The notes under the pieces were generated by a model. The model searched no databases. It worked only from the letters and a program-made list of their open reading frames with translations, and was not told the origin of the DNA. Shown piece after piece: positions 9,604-17,388 of a DNA stretch of 64,000 nucleotides. This DNA is from Eukaryota sp. TZLM1-RC (Eukaryota > Metamonada: BaSk clade), in assembly GCA_040285825.1 (NCBI GenBank), contig JAUPSS010000004.1, forward strand, positions 62,001-126,000. Reading direction: 5' to 3'. The position numbers and the translations under genes were made by a program. How positions within the stretch are numbered: the first letter of the stretch is position 1; every line of letters begins with the position of its first letter.

Positions 9604-10641
9604 CTACCAACATTGACGATCTTCTCTTTTCTTTTGAAGTATATAATTAAAAGCACTGTGGCATTTAAAGCTACTCTTCAAAATGATACAACTAATTTCA
9701 TCTGCTACCTCATTCCATCCAAATTGGTCAAACAGTATTTTTGTTTTAGTGTAAAAACCCCCATGAACACTAAAAACGAGAGGAACAATTTGGTTAATTA
9801 AATTTAATTCTTTTAAAATTGAATACTTTGCAATTTTATCAGAATAAGCTTTCGAAAAAGCATCACTCCAATTATTACCATAACCTCCAACTATGGTAAC
9901 ATCAAAAGCAATTTTAGTTGACGTTTGAAAGCCATCAACACGTAACTGCCTATTTAAACCAAATTTAAATTCCTTTTCAGATTCAAAATTATTTAATTCG
10001 TTAATAAAATTATTTACTTCGTCATGTCTTTGTGTAACCATTCTTGAGACTTTTCTACATTGAAACAAGTGATCTAAGCCTAGGTCTCCATAACCACACA
10101 AAGGACATATCACAAATTGTTCTCCTTGAAGCAATCTCAGATTTATTAGGTATTTAAAGCAATCATCTGAGAACGTGAAATTTTGAGAAATAGGCAAAAC
10201 TTTCAAAAAACAAGATGATTGACTGCCACAATTTGAAATAAATTGTAGTCGTTCACATTCTGATAGTTTTTCTTTCAAACGACTCAATTTTTCCTTATAA
10301 AATAAATGAGTGATTTGACGTTGGCAAATTTTAATTCGTTTGTCCCAGATTGAGTCAAAACCAGCAAAAGAAGGTGATAAAGCTGATAGTAAAACCCTAT
10401 ACTGATCACTTGGAATTAAATTTGTTAAATCAAGATCACGTACAGCCAAGTATACAGAAACTGAATAGCAAATATGTGCAACTTGGCCCAGATGGAGAAA
10501 CCCTAATCCACCCAAAGAATGAGGCAAATAAATTAAATCTAAATTATTTGATTCTTCCAATCCTATTAAGTTGAAATAAGCAACAAATTCTGAAACCCAA
10601 AGATGAAAACCCATTCTGGTATACGATTTACTGAGGCTCAT
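9604..10641 (-). CDS. Long REL endonuclease ORF (345 aa), array copy
   Basis: Second long copy, in insert 9556-10620, truncated at the same point as the one at 1883-2920 (the insert begins after ...CATTCTGG in plus-strand order). It keeps the FDVTIVGGYG acid that the 1883-2920 copy has lost and has SCFLKV where that copy has SCCLKV. Its C-terminal third matches the short copies (ELNLINQIVPLV) while its middle matches the other long copy, which again suggests exchange between units. Confidence 0.8.
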   Translation of the reverse strand: MSLSKSYTRMGFHLWVSEFVAYFNLIGLEESNNLDLIYLPHSLGGLGFLHLGQVAHICYSVSVYLAVRDLDLTNLIPSDQYRVLLSALSPSFAGFDSIWDKRIKICQRQITHLFYKEKLSRLKEKLSECERLQFISNCGSQSSCFLKVLPISQNFTFSDDCFKYLINLRLLQGEQFVICPLCGYGDLGLDHLFQCRKVSRMVTQRHDEVNNFINELNNFESEKEFKFGLNRQLRVDGFQTSTKIAFDVTIVGGYGNNWSDAFSKAYSDKIAKYSILKELNLINQIVPLVFSVHGGFYTKTKILFDQFGWNEVADEISCIILKSSFKCHSAFNYILQKKREDRQCW

Positions 10642-10815
10642 ATAAAGTTCCTAGTTTCGTATATTGACCAATGGTTGTTTATTACAATCATTGGTCAAAT
10701 CTTTAAAGTCCATTTTGGGACAATTAATATAACAATTGTGGTGTTAAAGTCCGTGCTATGGTCATTTGATTAGTCATTGGCATGATTGGTTGAATGGTCA
10801 TTGGTATGATTAGGT

Positions 10816-11003
10816 CTTTATTGAATTTCTAAAAGAAAAAGAACGAAAAGACTATAAAAGTAAATGAAAAAAACATAAACTACCAAAACCTACGAGCTTC
10901 ATGAATTCTTTGAAGAATAGAATTAAATGCTTGATTACATCTAAAACTATTTTTCTGAATTATACAACTAATTTCACTACAAAGCTCAATCCAACCAAGT
11001 TCG
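10816..11003 (-). pseudogene. 3' end of a third, diverged REL non-LTR element
   Basis: On the minus strand this encodes a C-terminus (GWIELCSEISCII ... FNSILQRIHEARRFW) alignable to the array elements' FGWNEVADEISCII ... QKKREDRQCW. The 3' end shares the plus-strand sequence TTTATTGAA with them. Only the last 60 or so codons and a short 3' UTR remain. It forms the right border of the satellite array, interrupting the monomer after GATTAGGT. Confidence 0.7.
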
Positions 11004-11006
11004 AAT

Positions 11007-11132
11007 CCCACCACACGCACATTGTCTAGTGCCTCTCCATTGAGAGGTGCTAATTCTAGTGATCACGTCAGCAATGACGTGATCGATTCTCGTAGTGAGC
11101 TTCGGCTCGCTACAAATAACCACTGTGGTGGG
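11007..11132 (+). ncRNA. Candidate structured RNA: four-stem cloverleaf at the 5' side of a retroelement
   Basis: A closing stem of 9 perfect pairs (11007-11015 with 11124-11132) encloses three hairpins. Hairpin 1 has 10 pairs, two of them G-T, with loop CATT (11028-11051). Hairpin 2 has 10 perfect pairs with a GCAA (GNRA) loop (11061-11084). Hairpin 3 has 9 pairs, one of them G-T, with a C(UUCG)G loop (11092-11113). Base composition is richer in G+C than the surroundings. It precedes the zinc-finger/RNase H coding region of a retroelement; a truncated piece (right arm of hairpin 3 plus the closing strand) precedes the second copy near 17,550. I do not recognise a known RNA family, and the hammerhead CUGAUGA core is absent. 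The strand is assumed from the downstream coding region. Confidence 0.6.
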
Positions 11133-12534
11133 AAGGGGGGTTTTTGCCTTGTGTCCCTTTGTGTCAGTCGCCAAAATTCTAATCAAATTTCTGATGATCC
11201 CTTTTCTGCTAATATTGAAAATTTGGACCAAAATTCTAATCAAATTTCTCAAAATTCAAGTGACCCTAATTTAATTTGTCAAAATCTGAGAGAGAGAGAG
11301 AAGTGGTGTAAATAAGTTCTGTTGCTTTGTGTCGCTCTGTCCCAGAACTGAACCGTTCTCTAAGCGGTCTGGGTTGACAAGGCATTTGATGAAAAAGCAT
11401 CCTGATGTCAGCATTGATGTTTTAAAAGACAATGGATACACAAGATGTAGCTGCTCTGACATCATTTCTGTAGAAGGCATTGGGATGCATATAACCAAGA
11501 AAGGCTGTACGTTTTCTTTAAGTGATTCACTCAATAATTCAGAGAGTTCTCCTCTTCCTTCTGAAGACTCTCCCATTCAAATGTATCATCAACCCATTAA
11601 CCCAAGCCAACGTTATGGACTTGTGTTTGGGTATCAGCAGGGTCCTCTTGTGGCTGAACCTGATTCAGATGTTTCCATCCATTTGTTTGTTCTTCTGGCC
11701 TTGATAGTGCTCCTGTTGTCCCTATTGACGCTAATGATGATGGTGCTGAATTTACTCCATTCATATTTCCTGGTGACCAGGAAAACATACCTGAATCGAA
11801 TGCTTCCATTGATACTAATGTTAATGTAAATCCCTTGGAGATTTACACAGATGGATCATTTCTTAAAAAAAGTAGTAAAGCTGGCTTTGGTGGCTTCTAT
11901 ACTTTCAAAGATAAGCGATTCGAAATTTATGGCCCATCACGGCACAACACCCATAACGCAGCTGAGTTTGAAGCTGTCTTGATGTCCATTAAATCGTTAG
12001 TGTTGCTCTCTGACTGTCCACAACACATTATCATTTTTTCTGACAGTAGCCTTGTCGTTGATTCTTTTAACCTAGAAGCACCCTTAAAAAACCCTACTGT
12101 CAAGAGAATCCGCTGCCAAATCAAGGATCTCATCAATAGTTCTCGTTTTAGACTTTTCTCCTTCTCTTTTAAAAAAGTGTTGGCACACTCAGACAATGCT
12201 AATAATAATGTTGCTGATGTTTTAGCAAAACGTGGCGCTAATGGCTCTGAATGTTCACTGCTGAAGTATTTAAGAACACGTTATCATGTTCTTGAAGGCC
12301 CTATACCACTTTGTTCATTACCACCTGACCACTGTGAACAGATTGCTGATAGTGCTCCCCTTGACTCGTCCATTTTAGAAAAATCACACAATTGTCCTAT
12401 CTGTCCCAGTTTCTTTTCCAAAGCAAGATCCTTATGCTGCCATATTGATACGCACCACTCCTCTATAGACACTGACACATTACACATTAATAATCTGGTT
12501 CAAACTTCCAACTACTGGAAAATCTAATGAACTT
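11111..12534 (+). pseudogene. Retroelement N-terminal region: C2H2 fingers, RNase H, C2H2 finger (copy 1)
   Basis: Three overlapping frames together read as one protein. First come Asn/Gly-rich codons (NNHCGGKGG...). Then two C2H2/C2HC-like fingers (CFVSLCPRTEPFS...H...H; CSCSDIISVEGIGMH) at about 11,310-11,510. Then from 11,830 an RNase H domain follows with all signature residues: YTDGS, NAAEFEAV, FSDSSLVV and HSDNANNNVADVLAKRG. A further finger follows (CPICPSFFSKARSLCCHIDTHH). A (GA)n tract near 11,290 and a shift near 11,665 break the frame. The element is cut at 12,518, where it joins the SAP/endonuclease locus at a shared CAAACTTCC. Its RT half is missing here but present in copy 2. 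Confidence 0.75.
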
Positions 12535-13050
12535 GCTGGTAGACTAGTCGACTATATTTTTGCTGAAGATATGTCCAGTTACAGACGCATTCGCGGATTA
12601 CCACTCATTGATACTAATCACTGTTTTTGGATCTGGTACAACAGCGAAAGATTGAACGTATTGCTAACTTACGTATGCCGAATGATTGTTGGAGATTGAA
12701 AGGACGCAGAGTCCGTAGTTATCCTCACATCAAACGTAACGGTAAAACCCATTACATAAGAGTGCTTGCTGACTCATATATATATTCAGCTGATGCATGG
12801 GTTGGAAGAAGTTTGTGGAAATAATGAGGCAAGTCATCTCTGTGGAAAGGATTGGTGTATTAATCCAAACCACATCATTTTTGAATCAAGCTGGTATAAT
12901 TCCACACGAAACTATTGCCATTGCCTTGTTCAATCTGCTGCTAAATGTATTCACAAGCCCAAATGTTTTAGATGTATTCAAATCAGTCGTGAACAATTCT
13001 TGATGACTGTATTTGGTTCAACACAAAAACAGTATAGTGATTTGGTTTAA
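12518..13050 (+). pseudogene. SAP plus His-Me finger (I-PpoI-like) endonuclease, copy A
   Basis: Same gene as the best copy at 16,040-16,724, joined here at its 5' side to the RNase H ORF, so it starts in the middle of SAP. A missing C in GATACTAATCAC (copy C has GATACTCAATCAC) shifts the SAP part out of frame. The second shift, at TTGTGGAAATAATG, separates the CWRL...PHI part (12,627-12,824) from the zinc-binding catalytic part (frame from 12,766 to 13,050). Confidence 0.75.
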
Positions 13051-13118
13051 ATTGATTATAAAAATAGTGTGATGGTCATTAAAAGAGTTGAAACTATCGA
13101 TCAATTTGTTCATTTCAT

Positions 13119-13721
13119 ATGGTTGTTCTTCATCCGAAAGCAACCAATCCTTCATATGTGAAGAAACGTAAGGCATCTTCACACGCTTCTCCTCCTGCCA
13201 AATTGCCTACAAAAGTGACTTCTCCTACCTCACTTTATACTGTCTCTGCAGCAGAATGCTCCTCCTTGTCTTCCCCAACGGTTCAACCCAGTGATCAACC
13301 CAGTGATGAGATTGTGTGTGAACATACTGCTGATTCTGTATCTGTTCCTGCAATTGAACCCAAAACTGATACTCCTACAAAAGTGCCTTATTCAGAAAAA
13401 CGGGCACGCCAAAAGGCGTTCACATCAACTGGCTTTTCATCAAATCAGTTACGCAGAACACGTGAACGTCTGATGGCAAGTTCACAATCGGAGCAAGAAC
13501 AACCAAAAATGCTCGTAACATGCACTGGTGAAGGAAAGAATCGACAGTACTTCATCACAATGCATGATGAATTTGAAATGGATCATTTTCTTGCCTCTGA
13601 CAAATGGATTGTTAATCCTGATGTGTATAGAAGAAGAGGACAGAAAGGTCCATTTACATCCATCAAAGATTTTTGTCAAGAAACAGAAACAGATGATGGT
13701 TATGTCAGTCAAGAGATTTAG
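13119..13721 (+). CDS. Uncharacterised 200-aa protein downstream of the His-Me endonuclease
   Basis: An ATG-initiated ORF 68 bp after the endonuclease stop, ending in TAG. Residues 1-100 are rich in Ser, Pro and Thr with basic clusters (KKRKASS; SEKRARQK could be a nuclear signal). Residues 105-200 are more ordered, with RRTRERLMASS, then MLVTCTGEGKNRQYFITMH and a hydrophilic C-terminus (SIKDFCQETETDDGYVSQEI). I do not recognise a family. It is the only intact copy of three: copy B is frameshifted and copy C truncated. Its conserved order behind the endonuclease suggests that both belong to one element, but this is inference. Confidence 0.55.
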   Translation: MVVLHPKATNPSYVKKRKASSHASPPAKLPTKVTSPTSLYTVSAAECSSLSSPTVQPSDQPSDEIVCEHTADSVSVPAIEPKTDTPTKVPYSEKRARQKAFTSTGFSSNQLRRTRERLMASSQSEQEQPKMLVTCTGEGKNRQYFITMHDEFEMDHFLASDKWIVNPDVYRRRGQKGPFTSIKDFCQETETDDGYVSQEI

Positions 13722-14017
13722 TTGGTTGTTTGTCCAGATGAATAGAATTTGAATTGTTTTGTAATTGTTTTGACTTATAAATCGATGTTTTTCGTAATAA
13801 TTTTTTCCTTATTTCATGAATTTCCTATAAAATCTGGTAATAACACATAAAATACAAGGCATTATTTGCAATATTTTTGCTAAATTCATTTTGTATTTTT
13901 TGTTATAGGAAACGGAATTTTCAATCATTCTGATTAATATAGATGACGGATTTTCGGGTTCGATTCCCAGTGGGGTCATATATTTTCTATGTCAGTACAT
14001 AAAACTAGCAGGCTTTT
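13722..14017 (+). other. Tail of the duplicated unit with tRNA B-box-like sequence
   Basis: AT-rich and non-coding. It contains GGTTCGATTCC at 13957-13967 flanked by GGG/CCC and followed by AGTGGGGTCA, resembling the T-arm and acceptor end of a tRNA. No matching 5' half lies upstream, so it is at most a tRNA fragment. The same sequence lies at 15864-15874 in the second unit. Confidence 0.45.
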
Positions 14018-14440
14018 GCTGCCAAATCAAGGATCTCATCAATAGTTCTCGTTTTAGACTTTTCTCCTTCTCTTTTAAGAAAGTGTTGGCACACTCAGAC
14101 AATGCTAATAATAATGTTGCTGATGTTTTAGCAAAACGTGGCGCTAATGGCTCTGAATGTTCACTGCTGAAGTATTTAAGAACACGTTATCATGTTCTTG
14201 AAGGCCCTATACCACTTTGTTCATTACCACCTGACCACTGTGAACAGATTGCTGATAGTGCTCCCCTTGACTCGTCCATTTTAGAAAAATCACACAATTG
14301 TCCTATCTGTCCCAGTTTCTTTTCCAAAGCAAGATCCTTATGCTGCCATATTGATACGCACCACTCCTCTATAGACACTGACACATTACACATTAATAAT
14401 CTGGTTCAAACTTCCAACTACTGGAAAATCTAATGAACTT
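14018..14440 (+). pseudogene. RNase H C-terminus and zinc finger, duplicated fragment
   Basis: Begins inside the RNase H domain, keeping the last motif (HSDNANNNVADVLAKRG) and the finger CPICPSFFSKARSLCCHIDTHH, and ends at the TAA created by the junction with the SAP gene. It lacks the first three acidic catalytic residues, so it cannot be an active RNase H. It is a by-product of the tandem duplication. Confidence 0.8.
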
Positions 14441-14956
14441 GCTGGTAGACTAGTCGACTATATTTTTGCTGAAGATATGTCCAGTTACAGACGCATTCGC
14501 GGATTACCACTCATTGATACTAATCACTGTTTTTGGATCTGGTACAACAGCGAAAGATTGAACGTATTGCTAACTTACGTATGCCGAATGATTGTTGGAG
14601 ATTGAAAGGACGCAGAGTCCGTAGTTATCCTCACATCAAACGTAACGGTAAAACCCATTACATAAGAGTGCTTGCTGACTCATATATATATTCAGCTGAT
14701 GCATGGGTTGGAAGAAGTTTGTGGAAATAATGAGGCAAGTCATCTCTGTGGAAAGGATTGGTGTATTAATCCAAACCACATCATTTTTGAATCAAGCTGG
14801 TATAATTCCACACGAAACTATTGCCATTGCCTTGTTCAATCTGCTGCTAAATGTATTCACAAGCCCAAATGTTTTAGATGTATTCAAATCAGTCGTGAAC
14901 AATTCTTGATGACTGTATTTGGTTCAACACAAAAACAGTATAGTGATTTGGTTTAA
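14424..14956 (+). pseudogene. SAP plus His-Me finger endonuclease, copy B
   Basis: Practically identical to copy A, including both frameshifts and the junction with the RNase H fragment. It therefore arose by duplication of an already broken gene. The catalytic-domain frame runs to the TAA at 14,954-14,956. Confidence 0.75.
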
Positions 14957-15024
14957 ATTGATTATAAAAATAGTGTGATGGTCATTAAAAGAGTTGAAAC
15001 TATCGATCAATTTGTTCATTTCAT

Positions 15025-15628
15025 ATGGTTGTTCTTCATCCGAAAGCAACCAATCCTTCATATGTGAAGAAACGTAAGGCATCTTCACACGCTTCTCCTC
15101 CTGCCAAATTGCCTACAAAAGTGACTTCTCCTACCTCACTTTATACTGTCTCTGCAGCAGAATGCTCCTCCTTGTCTTCCCCAACGGTTCAACCCAGTGA
15201 TCAACCCAGTGATGAGATTGTGTGTGAACATACTGCTGATTCTGTATCTGTTCCTGCAATTGAACCCAAAACTGATACTCCTACAAAAGTGCCTTATTCA
15301 GAAAAACGGGCACGCCAAAAGGCGTTCACATCAACTGGCTTTTCATCAAATCAGTTACGCAGAACACGTGAACGTCTGATGGCAAGTTCACAATCGGAGC
15401 AAGAACAACCAAAAATGCTCGTAACATGCACTGGTGAAGGAAAAGAATCGACAGTACTTCATCACAATGCATGATGAATTTGAAATGGATCATTTTCTTG
15501 CCTCTGACAAATGGATTGTTAATCCTGATGTGTATAGAAGAAGAGGACAGAAAGGTCCATTTACATCCATCAAAGATTTTTGTCAAGAAACAGAAACAGA
15601 TGATGGTTATGTCAGTCAAGAGATTTAG
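15025..15628 (+). pseudogene. Second ORF of the His-Me unit, copy B, frameshifted
   Basis: Identical to the 200-aa ORF at 13,119 up to residue 138. One extra A (GGAAAAGAATCG instead of GGAAAGAATCG near 15,440) then changes the frame and truncates it at 149 codons. The original C-terminus stays open in another frame to 15,628. Confidence 0.85.
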
Positions 15629-16039
15629 TTGGTTGTTTGTCCAGATGAATAGAATTTGAATTGTTTTGTAATTGTTTTGACTTATAAATCGATGTTTTTC
15701 GTAATAATTTTTTCCTTATTTCATGAATTTCCTATAAAATCTGGTAATAACACATAAAATACAAGGCATTATTTGCAATATTTTTGCTAAATTCATTTTG
15801 TATTTTTTGTTATAGGAAACGGAATTTTCAATCATTCTGATTAATATAGATGACGGATTTTCGGGTTCGATTCCCAGTGGGGTCATATATTTTCTATGTC
15901 AGTACATAAAACTAGCAGGCTTTTGCTGCCAAATCAAGGATCTCATCAATAGTTCTCGTTTTAGACTTTTCTCCTTCTCTTTTAAGAAAGTGTTGGCACA
16001 CTCAGACAATGCTAATAATAATGTTGCAGATGACACTAG

Positions 16040-16724
16040 TCATTTGCGAGAGAGAGATTTGGACTTTTGCCTGTACCGGTATGTTTGAAAAGAGCAGCTG
16101 ATTTCTTCAACCCTGCATGGCATGCTGGAATTTTGCATCTGTTAATCAAAAGATTGAATCAAAAGTTGCCCATCAAACTTCCAACTACTGGAAAATCTAA
16201 TGAACTTGCTGGTAGACTAGTCGACTATATTTTTGCTGAAGATATGTCCAGTTACAGACGCATTCGCGGATTACCACTCATTGATACTCAATCACTGTTT
16301 TTGGATCTGGTACAACAGCGAAAGATTGAACGTATTGCTAACTTACGTATGCCGAATGATTGTTGGAGATTGAAAGGACGCAGAGTCCGTAGTTATCCTC
16401 ACATCAAACGTAACGGTAAAACCCATTACATAAGAGTGCTTGCTGACTCATATATATATTCAGCTGATGCATGGGTTGGAAGAAGTTTGTGGAAATAATG
16501 AGGCAAGTCATCTCTGTGGAAAGGATTGGTGTATTAATCCAAACCACATCATTTTTGAATCAAGCTGGTATAATTCCACACGAAACTATTGCCATTGCCT
16601 TGTTCAATCTGCTGCTAAATGTATTCACAAGCCCAAATGTTTTAGATGTATTCAAATCAGTCGTGAACAATTCTTGATGACTGTATTTGGTTCAACACAA
16701 AAACAGTATAGTGATTTGGTTTAA
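16040..16724 (+). pseudogene. SAP plus His-Me finger (I-PpoI-like) homing-type endonuclease, most complete copy (C)
   Basis: From the 5' side: a SAP-like DNA-binding helix pair (HLLIKRLNQKLPIKLPTTGK, then SNELAGRLVDYI) at 16,130-16,230. A linker and the N-terminal part of the nuclease follow (NDCWRLKGRRVRSYPHIKRN). The catalytic part has ASHLCGKDWCINPNH and WYNSTRNYC followed by C-x-H-x3-C. In I-PpoI the His of SHLC is the general base, C-x4-C-x4-H binds zinc, the Asn in the DDN position holds the metal ion, and the last Cys/His residues form a second zinc site. All have counterparts here. A single-base shift at TTGTGGAAATAATG (16,485-16,500) breaks the frame and is shared by all copies. The true start is unknown; the frame is open from about 16,040 with no clear ATG. 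The 5' context differs from copies A and B. Confidence 0.8.
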
Positions 16725-16792
16725 ATTGATTATAAAAATAGTGTGATGGTCATTAAAAGAGTTGAAACTATCGATCAATTTGTTCATTTCAT

Positions 16793-17202
16793 ATGGTTGT
16801 TCTTCATCCGAAAGCAACCAACCCTTCATATGTGAAGAAACGTAAGGCATCTTCACACACTTCTCCCCCTGCCAAATTGCCTACAAAAGTGACTTCTCCT
16901 ACCTCACTTTATACTGTCTCTGCAGCAGAATGCTCCTCCTTGTCTTCCCCAACGGTTCAACCCAGTGATCAACCCAGTGATGAGATTGTGTGTGAACATA
17001 CTGCTGATTCTGTATCTGTTCCTGCAATTGAACCCAAAACTGATACTCCTACAAAAGTGCCTTATTCAGAAAAACGGGCACGCCAAAAGGCGTTCACATC
17101 AACTGGCTTTTCATCAAATCAGTTACGCAGAACACGTGAACGTCTGATGGCAAGTTCACAATCGGAGCAAGAACAACCAAAAATGCTCGTAACATGCACT
17201 GG
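16793..17202 (+). pseudogene. Second ORF of the His-Me unit, copy C, truncated
   Basis: Follows the 13,119 ORF up to LVTCTG (17,202), then runs into unrelated sequence (VFTLQCFLKD...), so the ordered C-terminal half is lost. A few substitutions (SHTSPP for SHASPP) show that it is older than the A/B duplication. Confidence 0.8.
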
Positions 17203-17265
17203 AGTTTTTACTTTGCAATGTTTTTTGAAAGACATTACAATGTTTATTTGTGTTCAAAAAGTAAG

Positions 17266-17289
17266 TTCGATAATCATTTGGTTATCGAA
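17266..17289. other. Short inverted repeat
   Basis: TTCGATAA (17266-17273) and TTATCGAA (17282-17289) are perfect complements around an 8-nt loop. It lies in the roughly 185-bp non-coding gap between the truncated His-Me unit and retroelement copy 2; no role can be assigned. Confidence 0.5.
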
Positions 17290-17388
17290 GTATGGTAAGT
17301 CACATGTGAAAATTGTGTAAGTTGTGAGGCTCCTAAAGTTTTCGTAAAATCTTGCGAAGCAAGGAAGGGAATTAATGCGTCCTAATTA

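Larger units (their letters stand above)
1..10815. repeat. Composite satellite array: ~465-bp monomer, most copies carrying a retroelement insert
   Basis: A non-coding monomer of about 465 bp recurs about ten times. Two adjacent copies are uninterrupted (4527-4991 and 4992-5453). In all the others the monomer is split at one point, always inside the sequence ATACGATTTACT, by a minus-strand retroelement fragment of about 550 bp (812-1360, 5454-6004, 6480-7031, 7507-8056, 8531-9081 and the partial 1-337) or 1,064 bp (1836-2899, 9556-10620). The 12-bp target sequence is duplicated on both sides of every insert. The composite of about 1,025 bp repeats in tandem from 5.4 to 9.6 kb. The last monomer breaks at 10,815 against another retroelement end. 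Confidence 0.93.
12112..15924 (+). repeat. Tandem duplication, ~1,906-bp unit (two full copies plus a rearranged third)
   Basis: The sequence starting GCTGCCAAATCAAGG recurs at 12,112, 14,018 and 15,925. Copies 1 and 2 are almost identical over their full length; copy 2 has one extra A near 15,440. The third copy follows the first for about 100 bp and then jumps at 16,026 into the natural upstream part of the SAP gene. Each unit holds the end of RNase H, a zinc finger, the SAP/His-Me gene, the second ORF and a 270-bp tail. Confidence 0.92.

Noticed and set aside
1-10641. CRISPR-like array
   Set aside because: The repeats are hundreds of bp long with coding inserts in a eukaryotic context. 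There are no short repeats with unique spacers and no cas genes.
10995-11012. tRNA T-arm suggested by AAGTTCGAATCCCACC at the left edge of the cloverleaf
   Set aside because: The TTCGAA part is explained as antisense codons of the REL element (GFELGW), and the CCC part belongs to the closing stem of the cloverleaf. No tRNA body is present.
11007-11132. Hammerhead or HDV-like ribozyme assignment for the cloverleaf
   Set aside because: The hammerhead core (CUGAUGA and GAAA) is absent, and I could not lay out the HDV double pseudoknot. Only the generic structured-RNA call is kept.
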